A stretch of DNA of 50,024 nt from Aquibium sp. ELW1220 (GTDB lineage Bacteria; Pseudomonadota; Alphaproteobacteria; Rhizobiales; Rhizobiaceae), in assembly GCF_030398385.1 (NCBI RefSeq), contig NZ_JAOAOQ010000041.1:384-50407 (forward strand), in the 5' to 3' direction. The translations under genes and the position numbers were made by a program. Position 1 is the first letter of the stretch. Each line of letters begins with the position of its first letter. The notes beneath the pieces are model-generated. The model saw only the letters and a list, made by a program, of their open reading frames with translations. It made no database searches and was not told the DNA's origin. Of this stretch, positions 42,986 to 50,024 are shown one piece after another.

Positions 42986-43708
42986 CTAGGGTCCGTAGGC
43001 GTATCGCCCGCGGCCGAAGATCCGGTCGAGGTCGTCGGGCGAGGCGGTCGCGAGCAGCGGCGTCAGTTGAGCATGCCGCTCGATGCCGCGGAGGACGCCG
43101 GCGCGCGAGGCGCAACGTTCGAACCAGGCGGCAATCCCAGGAGCCTCCGGCGAATCCCGGTCGAGGAAGGCAAACCGCTCGCGCAGCCGGTTCGAGCTTG
43201 ACCAGACCCACGGGAAGCAGGCGAGGTCGGCGACCGAGAACTCGTCTCCGCCGAGATAGGGCGTCCGCGAGAGCCGCCTTTCCATGACGCCGTAGCAGCG
43301 CCGCAGCTCGGTCAGATGCCGGCTCAGGGCATAGTCCTGTCCCGCCGGCGCATAGAGCAGGAAATGATTGAGCTGGCCGCTCGCCGGCCCGAGATTGGCC
43401 GCCTGCCAGACCGCCCACTCGATCGCCTCGTACCGCGCCGATCCCGATCGCGGCAGGAGGCTGCCGGTCTTCTCGGCGAGGTAGATCAGGATGGCCACGG
43501 ATTCGAAGACCGTGACCGGGTTCGCCGCATCGGCGCGGTCCACCAGCACGGGCACCTTCGCGTTGGGGTTGAGCGCCTCGAACCGGGCGGTGAACTGCTC
43601 GCCCTTCCACACGTTGATCGGCAGGAACCGGAATTCGAGATCCAGTTCGCACAGCGCCAGCGTCACCTTCATCACGTTGGGCGTCGTCGAGGCGTAGAGG
43701 TCGATCAT
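42986..43708 (-). CDS. Glutathione S-transferase-like protein
   Basis: A 240-residue GST. The N-terminal thioredoxin-like domain starts MIDLYASTTPNVMKVTLAL and includes NPNAKVPVLVD (cis-Pro loop) and VFESVAILIYLAEK (glutathione-binding Glu-Ser). The C-terminal helical domain contains FSVADLACFPWV. The layout resembles the bacterial YfcG/Ure2-like group. Its start overlaps the SDR stop codon by 4 bp, making it the last gene of the operon from 45937. Some bacterial GSTs act in aromatic and steroid catabolic clusters, for example as isomerases or peroxidases; here the role is unknown. Its stop codon abuts the IS end. Confidence 0.9.
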   Translation of the reverse strand: MIDLYASTTPNVMKVTLALCELDLEFRFLPINVWKGEQFTARFEALNPNAKVPVLVDRADAANPVTVFESVAILIYLAEKTGSLLPRSGSARYEAIEWAVWQAANLGPASGQLNHFLLYAPAGQDYALSRHLTELRRCYGVMERRLSRTPYLGGDEFSVADLACFPWVWSSSNRLRERFAFLDRDSPEAPGIAAWFERCASRAGVLRGIERHAQLTPLLATASPDDLDRIFGRGRYAYGP

Positions 43709-44583
43709 TCGCCGGCGTTCCTCGCGTCGGGCCGCGGCGTGTATCCGTCGGCGACGATGATCGGGAGGTGGGTGAAGTTGCGGCCGTCCGGCAGGCGCAT
43801 CCATGCCCCGGCCGCGAGCGCCCCGCCATCGACGACGATGGTGGAGCCGGTCACCCATCCCGACAGTCGTTCGGACGCGAGGAACAGCGCCGCGCCGGCC
43901 GAATCCTCGCCCTCGCCGAAGCGGCCGATCGGGAACCAGCGTTTGAGGTAGTCGCGGTTCTCGGGCGGTACGCGAGGCGTCGCGACGATCTGAGCGGTGT
44001 CGGTCGTCTCCGGCGCCACCGCGTTGACGCGGATGTTGTCCGCGCCGAGCTCCACCGAAAGGCTCTGCGTGAAGCCGGTGACCGCCGCCTTGAAGGCCGC
44101 GTAGACCACCGTGTGCGGGATCCCCCGGAAGGCCTCGATGGTTGAGACGTTGATGATCGCGCCGCCCTTGCCTCCGCGCCGGATCAGCGGGATCGCCGCC
44201 TTCGTGACGTGGAACATGTGGAGCAGGTTGACGGCGTAGAGCGCGTCCCACTCCGCCTCGGTCGACTCCTCGAAGGGCTTCTTGTAGCCGAGATAGTCGC
44301 CGACGTTGTTGACCAGCACGTCGAGGCGTCCGAAGCGTTCGTCTACGGCCTTCGCCAGCCGGGCGACGTCGCCGGCCTTGCGCACGTCCGCCGCAACGAC
44401 GAGATGCTCGGCGCCGAGCGCGGCGCGCACATCCTCGGCGCGCGCCGCGTCGATCTCGGCCACCGCGACGCGCATGCCCGCCGTCCGGAACAGCCCGGCC
44501 GTCGCGCGTCCGATGCCCGCGCCGCCCCCGGTGACCAGGGCTACCTTGCCCGACAGGCCCAGTATCGAAATTTCGTCCGTCAT
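43705..44583 (-). CDS. Short-chain dehydrogenase/reductase
   Basis: A 292-residue SDR with VTGGGAGIGRATAGLFRTAG, NNVG, NVSTIEAFRG (Ser) and YAAFK. About 35 residues beyond the usual C-terminus (after VDGGALAAGAW) form an extension of unknown role. A ribosome site (TGAGGAGGAG) precedes the ATG. It follows the SnoaL-like gene by 9 bases and overlaps the GST gene. It lies in the operon controlled by O10. Substrate is not readable. Confidence 0.89.
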   Translation of the reverse strand: MTDEISILGLSGKVALVTGGGAGIGRATAGLFRTAGMRVAVAEIDAARAEDVRAALGAEHLVVAADVRKAGDVARLAKAVDERFGRLDVLVNNVGDYLGYKKPFEESTEAEWDALYAVNLLHMFHVTKAAIPLIRRGGKGGAIINVSTIEAFRGIPHTVVYAAFKAAVTGFTQSLSVELGADNIRVNAVAPETTDTAQIVATPRVPPENRDYLKRWFPIGRFGEGEDSAGAALFLASERLSGWVTGSTIVVDGGALAAGAWMRLPDGRNFTHLPIIVADGYTPRPDARNAGE

Positions 44584-44592
44584 GTCTCCTCC

Positions 44593-45030
44593 TCAGGCGG
44601 TTCTCGGCATGTCCACGTGATAGCTATGCGTGGCGTCGACCACGAGTCCGCGCGTCGCGATCAGCCAGCGTCCGTCGCGGCGTTCGAAACGATCCTGGTA
44701 GCGGATCGTCATCTCGAAGCAGGTTCGCTGGCCGGAGCTGTCGGTAGACCAGTGGCGCGCGATGCAGTAGGTCTCGCCCGCCGCCCGGTCGCCGTCCCCG
44801 TTCAGGGCCTGGGTCAGCACGGCATGGAACGTGCGTTCGTAGAGCTGCTTCATCATCGGCGGCACGCCCGCCAGCGCGTCCCTCGTCTCGAAGCGGCCGC
44901 GCGGTGCCAGGAGCACCCCGTCCGGCGTAAACTGGGTCACGAACAGCTCCGCGTCGCCCCGGTCCACCGCCACCGCATAGAGATCGGCTGTCCGACGGAT
45001 CGCGACGAGGTCATCGGCGCCCAGCGTCAT
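44593..45030 (-). CDS. SnoaL/NTF2-like protein
   Basis: A 145-residue NTF2-like protein with LVAIRRTADLYAVAVDRGDA, FVTQFTPDGVLLAPRG and RYQDRFERRDGRWLIATRG. It is the most compact of the four copies in this window and close in length to ketosteroid-isomerase-like proteins. The start at 45030 is one base before the epimerase stop, so the two genes are effectively fused in translation. It is followed 9 bases later by an SDR, repeating the SnoaL-SDR pairing seen elsewhere in the island. Confidence 0.86.
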   Translation of the reverse strand: MTLGADDLVAIRRTADLYAVAVDRGDAELFVTQFTPDGVLLAPRGRFETRDALAGVPPMMKQLYERTFHAVLTQALNGDGDRAAGETYCIARHWSTDSSGQRTCFEMTIRYQDRFERRDGRWLIATRGLVVDATHSYHVDMPRTA

Positions 45031-45031
45031 G

Positions 45032-45937
45032 TCAGCCGCCGACCGCCGCGATGACGTCCGCCACCGCCCGGTCCACTTCGCCGCGTCGGTAGCCGAGCAG
45101 CGCCGTCCCGGCCGTGTCCGGCTCGTAAGCCAGCCGCACTCCCCGTCCGGGCACGATGAAGGCATCCGGCAGGAGCGGGTGCTCCCTGTCGAGCTCGACC
45201 AGCCTGCGCGGCGAACCGACGGCGTCGAAGATCTTCTGGAAGAAATCCCGGAACGAGAGGTTCGCGTCGCCGATCAGGTAGGCCTTGCCGGCCTCGCCTC
45301 GCTCCAACGCGCCGGCGATGGCCTGTGCCAGCGACCGCACCGACATGTAGTTGGTGCCGCCCGCCGGCGCGTAGTCGGCAATGTCCGGCCGCAGCCCTTT
45401 GGCCCAGGCGACGAGCGTCTCGTAACGCCGCGCCGGAACGCCCGGAACCGCCCCGACGATGGAGGGCGGATTGAGCGTCACCGGCGAAAAGCTCGCATCA
45501 GCCAGCGCCCGCGCGCCCTGGTCGGCCAGCGCGCGCGCACGGACATAGGGAACTTTGTCGATCAGATGCGGCATGACCTGGTGGTAGTAGCTGCCGAGCT
45601 GGACGAACCGCCCGACGCCGGCGCTCTTCGCCAGCCGGGCAAAGCTCGGCACGCCCTCGATCTGCATCGTGCGCCAGAATGCGCCTTCGTCCGTGCCCTT
45701 CGGGATGTGGCGTATATCCTGCCCCGCGGCGAACACGATCCCGTCGAAGGGTTCGAGGTCGCGCTCCGTGAAGGTGCCCTGCGAATAGTCGCCCAGAATC
45801 GTCGGCATATCCGCCATCGGCGTGCCCTCGGGCGCGGGCTTGCGCGCGGCGAGCGTCACGTCGTGGCCAAGCGATCGCAGGTACATGGCGGCATGGCCGC
45901 CGATCATGCCCGTTCCGCCGACGATGAGTATCTTCAC
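45032..45937 (-). CDS. NAD-dependent epimerase/dehydratase-like extended SDR
   Basis: A 301-residue atypical/extended SDR. It starts at GTG 45937 (VKILIVGGTGMIGGHAAMYL) with GGAGGAAAG just upstream. The active-site segment VQLGSYYHQV…YVRAR has Tyr but Arg at the usual lysine position, as in some isoflavone-reductase-like or NmrA-like proteins. Residues about 170-190 contain NPPSIVGAVPG, the epimerase-type pocket. It is the first gene of the operon down to the GST, with operator O10 about 50 bp upstream. Possible roles include epimerisation, or reduction of a keto group with unusual chemistry. Confidence 0.86.
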   Translation of the reverse strand: MKILIVGGTGMIGGHAAMYLRSLGHDVTLAARKPAPEGTPMADMPTILGDYSQGTFTERDLEPFDGIVFAAGQDIRHIPKGTDEGAFWRTMQIEGVPSFARLAKSAGVGRFVQLGSYYHQVMPHLIDKVPYVRARALADQGARALADASFSPVTLNPPSIVGAVPGVPARRYETLVAWAKGLRPDIADYAPAGGTNYMSVRSLAQAIAGALERGEAGKAYLIGDANLSFRDFFQKIFDAVGSPRRLVELDREHPLLPDAFIVPGRGVRLAYEPDTAGTALLGYRRGEVDRAVADVIAAVGG

Positions 45938-45987
45938 GCGCTTTCCTCCAATCGGGAGGCGCAGCTTAGGCGCGCGCCATCCCGCGG

Positions 45988-46007
45988 CATCGTCCGTTGC
46001 GACTACG
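45988..46007. promoter_or_regulatory. Island operator site O10
   Basis: CATCGTCCGTTGCGACTACG lies 50 bp upstream of the GTG start at 45937. Its last five bases overlap the 3' end of the SMP-30 gene that ends at 46003. Confidence 0.74.
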
Positions 46008-46851
46008 GCCAGCCGGCGCGCGCGACGTCTACGCGCGCGACGTCGATCCGGCCCGTCATCAGGTGGACGGTTTCGTGCCGGGCGTGACTGGAGGAACAGC
46101 AGAGGAAGAGATCCAGCCCGTCGGCGCCGCCGAGCATGCAGGCGAACACGCCGGCGTCGACATCGACCCTGGCGGTGATGTCGCCGCTCCGCCGGACCCG
46201 CACCGCCGAACGGGTGAAGGGCGATGCGCACCAGACCTGCCCCTCCGCGTCGAGGCAGATGCCATCCGGAACATGGCCGGGCAGGTCGGCGAAGACCCGC
46301 CGGTTGCAGAGCCCTCCGTCGGCCGCGATGTCGAACGCAGTGAGCCGGCTCGCCAGCGATTCGGCGACGATCAGGACCTTCCCGTCCGGCGTCACCACCA
46401 TCCCGTTCGGGCAGGAGAGGCCGTCGGCGACGTTTCGCACCGTCCCGTCGGCTTCGACAAGCAGCAGCATCGTCGCGGCCGGCGCCTCGCCGTGGTCGAA
46501 GTCGAAGCCGATGTTGCCGACATAGGCGCGGCCGGACGGCAGAACGACCATGTCGTTGCTCTGGGCGCGATGGAGCGCCGACAGGTCGGCGTGGACCTCG
46601 AGCCGTCCAGCGCTGCGGCGCAGCACCTTGCGCCCATCCATGGACACCACCAGCAGGCACCCGTCCTGCATCCAGCCGAGCCCGGACGGGCCGCCTTCCA
46701 CGACGAAGCTGTCCAGGTGCGCGCCGGCGGGCGACAGCTTGTGGACCACGCCCGCATGCTGGTCGGAGAACCATAGGGCGCCGTCGTGCCAGCGCGGGCC
46801 TTCGGGATAGGCGAACCCCGTCGCCAGCGTCCGCGCCGCGAACCGCTTCAT
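46003..46851 (-). CDS. SMP-30/gluconolactonase-family protein, lactonase candidate
   Basis: A 282-residue six-bladed beta-propeller. Family metal-ligand positions are visible: Glu in YPEGPRWHDG (near residue 18), Asn in SNDMVVLP, Asn in CPNGMVVTPDG and Asp in VPDGICLDAEG. Members hydrolyse lactones with a divalent metal. HIP catabolism can form a lactone from the reduced propionate, and this gene is divergent from fadD3, the ligase needing the free acid. Opening such a lactone is an attractive but unproven role. The start overlaps the upstream SDR stop by 4 bp. Confidence 0.88.
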   Translation of the reverse strand: MKRFAARTLATGFAYPEGPRWHDGALWFSDQHAGVVHKLSPAGAHLDSFVVEGGPSGLGWMQDGCLLVVSMDGRKVLRRSAGRLEVHADLSALHRAQSNDMVVLPSGRAYVGNIGFDFDHGEAPAATMLLLVEADGTVRNVADGLSCPNGMVVTPDGKVLIVAESLASRLTAFDIAADGGLCNRRVFADLPGHVPDGICLDAEGQVWCASPFTRSAVRVRRSGDITARVDVDAGVFACMLGGADGLDLFLCCSSSHARHETVHLMTGRIDVARVDVARAGWP

Positions 46852-47663
46852 GAGCCGCCCCGGGACTTCGACATGCTGCGGGCGACGATGTCGAGGAAAT
46901 GCGGCTTCTCGCCGCCGCCGTGCACTTCGAGGGACGCACCGGAAACGAACCGCGCCAGCGGGCTGGCAAGGTAGAGCACCGCATCGGCGACGTCGGCTCC
47001 GCGTCCCATCCGGCCCATCGGCGTCGCCGCCGCGATCTCGTGCAGCGCTGCGGCGGACCCGTAGGTCTGCTCCGCGTTTTCGGTTTCGACAAGGCCGACG
47101 ACGATGGCATTGACCCGCACGCGCGGCCCCCATTCCTGCGCCAGGCTGACCGTCAGCCCCAGCAGCCCCGCCTTGGCGGCGCCGTAGACCGCCGTGCCGG
47201 GAGCCGGACGCCGGGCAGCGACGCTGGCGATGTTGATGATGGAGCCGCCTCCGGGCTGGCCCGCCATGACGCCGTGCGCCGCCTGGGACAGGTGGATCGG
47301 CGCCAGCAGGTTCAGCGCGACGATCGATTCCGAGAAGCGCGGCGAAGCGGTCGCGGCGTCCGCCGCTGGCGAGCCGCCGGCATTGTTGACGAGCAGGTCG
47401 AGACGGCCGAAATGCGCCGCCGCCTGGTCCACGATGGTCCTGCACTGGTCGGCCCTGCGCACGTCGCCGGCAAAGAAGACGGCGTCCCGCCCGGCAAAAC
47501 CCGGAAGCGTCTCCGGCTCGCTCCGCGCGCAGACCGCCACCTCGGCGCCCGCCTCCAGCAGGCGCTCGGCGATGGCCTTTCCGATTCCCCTGGTGCCGCC
47601 GGTCACGAGCGCCACCATGCCCTTCATCGACAGGTCGATCGGCACATGGACGTCTTCTGTCAT
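46848..47663 (-). CDS. Short-chain dehydrogenase/reductase
   Basis: A 271-residue classical SDR with VTGGTRGIGKAIAERLLEAG, NNAG, NIASVAARRP (Ser) and YGAAK. The C-terminus departs from the standard VDGG (LEVHGGGEKP) and adds about 20 residues. A GGAGGAG ribosome site precedes the ATG. It is co-translated with the SMP-30 gene and divergent from fadD3, with operator O11 in between, 148 bp away. Confidence 0.89.
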   Translation of the reverse strand: MTEDVHVPIDLSMKGMVALVTGGTRGIGKAIAERLLEAGAEVAVCARSEPETLPGFAGRDAVFFAGDVRRADQCRTIVDQAAAHFGRLDLLVNNAGGSPAADAATASPRFSESIVALNLLAPIHLSQAAHGVMAGQPGGGSIINIASVAARRPAPGTAVYGAAKAGLLGLTVSLAQEWGPRVRVNAIVVGLVETENAEQTYGSAAALHEIAAATPMGRMGRGADVADAVLYLASPLARFVSGASLEVHGGGEKPHFLDIVARSMSKSRGGS

Positions 47664-47810
47664 CGGCTCCTCCGCTTCTGCACGCCGGGACCGTGGCTCC
47701 CGGTCCTGCTCCTACCGTTTGACGCATGGCGGGACGACCTGCCAGAAAGGTTCGGCCGCAGGCGGGCGGTGTCGGGCGCCATACCGTCTAGCCCGCGGCC
47801 GTCCTGCGGC

Positions 47811-47830
47811 ATTCGTCCTTTCGGACGATG
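47811..47830. promoter_or_regulatory. Island operator site O11
   Basis: ATTCGTCCTTTCGGACGATG (preceded by C) lies 66 bp upstream of the fadD3 start and 147 bp from the divergent SDR. The central dyad is intact. Confidence 0.78.
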
Positions 47831-47896
47831 CCCTTGCCCCGGGGCACTTTAGTGTCCGCGCATCCTTCGCGGCAGCGCGTCGCTCGTCAGGTTCCC

Positions 47897-49477
47897 ATGG
47901 ACAGCATCTTCGATTCCGGCTGGCAGTTCACCACAATTCCCGCACTCGCTCAGCGCGCCGCGCAAACATATCGCGACGAGGTCGCAATCGAGGACGGCAC
48001 CGTCCGGATGACGTTCATCGAACTCGACGCCGCGCGGCGGCAGGCCGCCAAGGCGGCGATGGCGGCCGGTGTGAAGAAGGGCGACAGGGTGATGATCTGG
48101 GCCCCGAACGGCTGGAAGTGGTTCGTCGCCGCCCTGGGCATCGCCAGCGTGGGCGGGGTGCTCATCCCGACGTCCACCCGGTTCAGGGGGACGGAAGTCG
48201 AGGAACTGATGCGGCGCAGCGGCGCGACCATGATGTTCTCGTGCGGCGAGTTCCTCGGCGCCTACTATCCTGATCAACTCGGAACGGAGGCACGCCGGCT
48301 CCTGCACACGATCGTCGTGTTCGACGGCGCCCGCGCGACCGAGACGGCCTGGCAGGATTTTCTGGCGGGCGGGGAGGGTGTCAGCGATGCCGAACTTTCG
48401 CAGCGACAGGCGAGCGTCGGCCCGGACGATCTCTGCGACATGCTATTCACCTCCGGGACCACGGGACATCCCAAGGGTGTCATGTACGGGCACCGCCAGT
48501 GCCTGATGGCGATCGACGCGTGGGCGACACGCGTCGGCATCAGGCGCCACGACCGGGTGCTGGTCATCCCGCCCTTCTTCCACGCCTTCGGCTATCGTTC
48601 CGGAGCGATCGTGTCGCTGATGCGCGGGGCGTTGCTCCTGCCGCACCAGGCCTTCGATGCGGAGGAAATCCTGCGGCGGGTGGAGCGCGAGAAGGTGTCC
48701 GTCATCCCCGGCCCGCCGGCCATCTTCCACTCGATGCTGCAGCATCCGGGGATGGCGGCGTTCGACCGCTCCAGCCTTCGCCTCGGCATCACCGGCGGCG
48801 CCGTCGTGCCCGCGACCCTGATCCGCCGCATGCGCGAGGACCTGGGCTTCGCAGGCGTCGTCAACGGCTATGGCCTTACCGAATGCGGCGGCTACGGCAC
48901 CATGTGCAGCGCCGACGACACCGACGACCGGATCGCCAATACCGCAGGCAAGCCCTTCCCGGACACGGAGGTGCGGATCATGGACAGCGAAGGGCGCCTT
49001 CTGCCCGACGGCGAGCGCGGCGAGGTGGTGCTGCGCGGTTACATCGTCATGAAGGGCTATTTCAACGATCCGGACGCGACGGCGAAAACCATAGACCAGG
49101 ACGGATGGCTGCATTCGGGCGACATCGGCTATTTCGACGAGAACGGCGACCTGCGGATCGAGGATCGCCTGAAGGACATGTACATCACCGGCGGCTTCAA
49201 CTGCTATCCGGCGGAAATCGAGCGGCTGATGAGCGCACACCCCGCCATAGGCCAGATCGCCGTTATCGGTGTGCCGGACGAGCGCCTCGGCGAGGTCGGC
49301 AAGGCCTATGTCGTGCTTCGGCCGGGCCAGACCGCGACGGAAGCCGAACTCATAGCATGGGCGCGCACCAACATCGCGAACTTCAAGGTGCCTCGATCGG
49401 TCGAGTTTCGCGAGATCCTGCCTACGAGCCCGCAGGGCAAGGTGCAAAAGACCCAGCTCAGGGCCGAGGCCTGCTGA
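47897..49477 (+). CDS. fadD3: FadD3-like HIP-CoA ligase
   Basis: A 526-residue acyl-CoA synthetase (AMP-forming). It has the P-loop LFTSGTTGHPKG (near residue 186), GYGLTECGGYG, the hinge DGWLHSGDIGYFDENGD, GGFNCYPAEIERLM and the C-terminal catalytic lysine in PTSPQGKVQK. In mycobacteria FadD3 activates HIP, the propionate left after ring A/B loss, and so starts ring C/D breakdown. The start at ATG 47897 is chosen because upstream in-frame codons run into the operator. Assignment among acyl-CoA ligases rests on general likeness plus the presence of all downstream HIP enzymes here. No terminator is visible after it. Confidence 0.85.
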   Translation: MDSIFDSGWQFTTIPALAQRAAQTYRDEVAIEDGTVRMTFIELDAARRQAAKAAMAAGVKKGDRVMIWAPNGWKWFVAALGIASVGGVLIPTSTRFRGTEVEELMRRSGATMMFSCGEFLGAYYPDQLGTEARRLLHTIVVFDGARATETAWQDFLAGGEGVSDAELSQRQASVGPDDLCDMLFTSGTTGHPKGVMYGHRQCLMAIDAWATRVGIRRHDRVLVIPPFFHAFGYRSGAIVSLMRGALLLPHQAFDAEEILRRVEREKVSVIPGPPAIFHSMLQHPGMAAFDRSSLRLGITGGAVVPATLIRRMREDLGFAGVVNGYGLTECGGYGTMCSADDTDDRIANTAGKPFPDTEVRIMDSEGRLLPDGERGEVVLRGYIVMKGYFNDPDATAKTIDQDGWLHSGDIGYFDENGDLRIEDRLKDMYITGGFNCYPAEIERLMSAHPAIGQIAVIGVPDERLGEVGKAYVVLRPGQTATEAELIAWARTNIANFKVPRSVEFREILPTSPQGKVQKTQLRAEAC

Positions 49478-50024
49478 GCCCATCGCAGGGGCACGGAACC
49501 AAACACGCCATCGTCTTACTGACGCTGTCGCACGGGATGTCGAAACGCCGCGACGCCTCGCGGTGGGTCATCCCTCCGCGAAGGCCAGACGAGCCTTCCG
49601 ATGTATGTCCACAGCGAAAACCCTCCAGCCCTCCCTCCATCTCCAGAGAGGGAAAAAGTCGATGACTGCTGCGCCGCCCGCAGCGGGATCATCCCGCCGC
49701 TACGTGGCCGACTTTACTATCGCCGCTCCCTTCACACCGGACCCCACGGGCGTCGGATCGGCAATTCCTGGCCCGCGACACCAAGGACGAGTCGGCCAAG
49801 CCGGCAACGTGAGACACAGCGACCGGACCATCAACAACCCGCACCACAATTCCGCGCGCCAACCAGGCATCCTTCGCCGTCACCGGTCGGGTCTCATAAT
49901 GCACACCGTAACCGGGGCAGATTTCCGGGCGATCAGGCTTGAGCGGCTTGCCTGACGAGATCGGGGAGTCGCGGTATCGGCTGGTGGGCGGGTATGCCGA
50001 GGCGATCGCCGAGATATCGGAAGA
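49478..50024. other. Unassigned right end of window
   Basis: These 547 bases have several open frames, but none with recognisable motifs or good ribosome sites. Codon texture is poor until about 49939, where a frame from TTG 49939 reads LSGLPDEIGESRYRLVGGYA and stays open to the window edge. It might be the start of a gene. I see no operator palindrome, repeat or IS end here. Confidence 0.4.

Larger units (their letters stand above)
41507..42989. mobile_element. Decayed IS5-family element, apparently carrying a GNAT gene
   Basis: CTAG occurs at 41507-41510 and 42986-42989. Just inside, the left end (GGTCAAAACCCAATCAGCGG) and the reverse complement of the right end (GGTTCAGACTCATTCAGACC) align over about 20 bases with a few mismatches and gaps, as terminal inverted repeats would. 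Between them lie a broken transposase (plus) and an acetyltransferase gene (minus) with visibly lower GC than the island. IS5/IS427-group elements favour CTAG-like targets. The boundaries are my reading by eye and need an alignment. Confidence 0.5.

Overview
The window is GC-rich, densely packed bacterial DNA. Branched-chain-type ABC transporters, crotonases, acyl-CoA dehydrogenases (ACADs), 4-bp start/stop overlaps and an IS5-type remnant together suggest an alphaproteobacterium, probably Hyphomicrobiales. That placement is inference. I see no tRNA, rRNA or CRISPR array.

Most of the window is one catabolic island. Ten or so of its proteins match, from memory and without a search, the mycobacterial set for the last two steroid rings (C and D; the HIP pathway): FadD3 (47897-49477), IpdE2/IpdE1 (19864-22139), IpdC, EchA20 and IpdF (23527-26181), IpdA/IpdB (10076-11759), a FadE31/FadE32-like pair plus FadA6 (36599-39982) and an Rv3548c-like dehydrogenase (40595-41500). 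No ring A/B genes (kstD, kshA, hsaC types) are present, so this is a lower-pathway island. Around the core are ten short-chain dehydrogenases, four SnoaL/NTF2-like proteins, a second thiolase, a FadB-like fusion, a MaoC hydratase, an Old Yellow Enzyme, an SMP-30-type lactonase candidate, a PaaY-like hydrolase, a GST and an ACAD10/11-like dehydrogenase next to its kinase partner.

Layout: 1-119 is the 5' end of an ISAs1-type transposase (minus). 213-6724 (minus) is a transport operon with two SDRs. 6960-16699 (plus) carries the MDR, FadB-like, IpdAB, ACAD/kinase, SDR, thiolase and VOC genes. 16716-19748 (minus) carries a TetR regulator and SDR/SnoaL genes. 19864-28378 (plus) carries ipdE2E1 and the ipdC operon. 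28541-31141 (minus) carries a PAS-LuxR regulator (TeiR-like) and a second substrate-binding protein. 31293-41500 (plus) carries an isomerase-like protein, a second ABC transporter and the fadE31/32-fadA6 operon. 41507-42989 is a decayed IS5-family element apparently carrying a GNAT gene. 42986-47663 (minus) holds more accessory genes, and 47897-49477 (plus) is fadD3. The last 550 bases hold nothing I can identify.

The most striking non-coding signal is a 20-bp imperfect palindrome (half-sites CATMGTC and GACKATG, 6-bp centre). It occurs eleven times, each copy upstream of a catabolic or transport operon or in a divergent promoter region. It appears to define one regulon covering the whole island, probably read by the TetR or the LuxR-type regulator encoded inside it.
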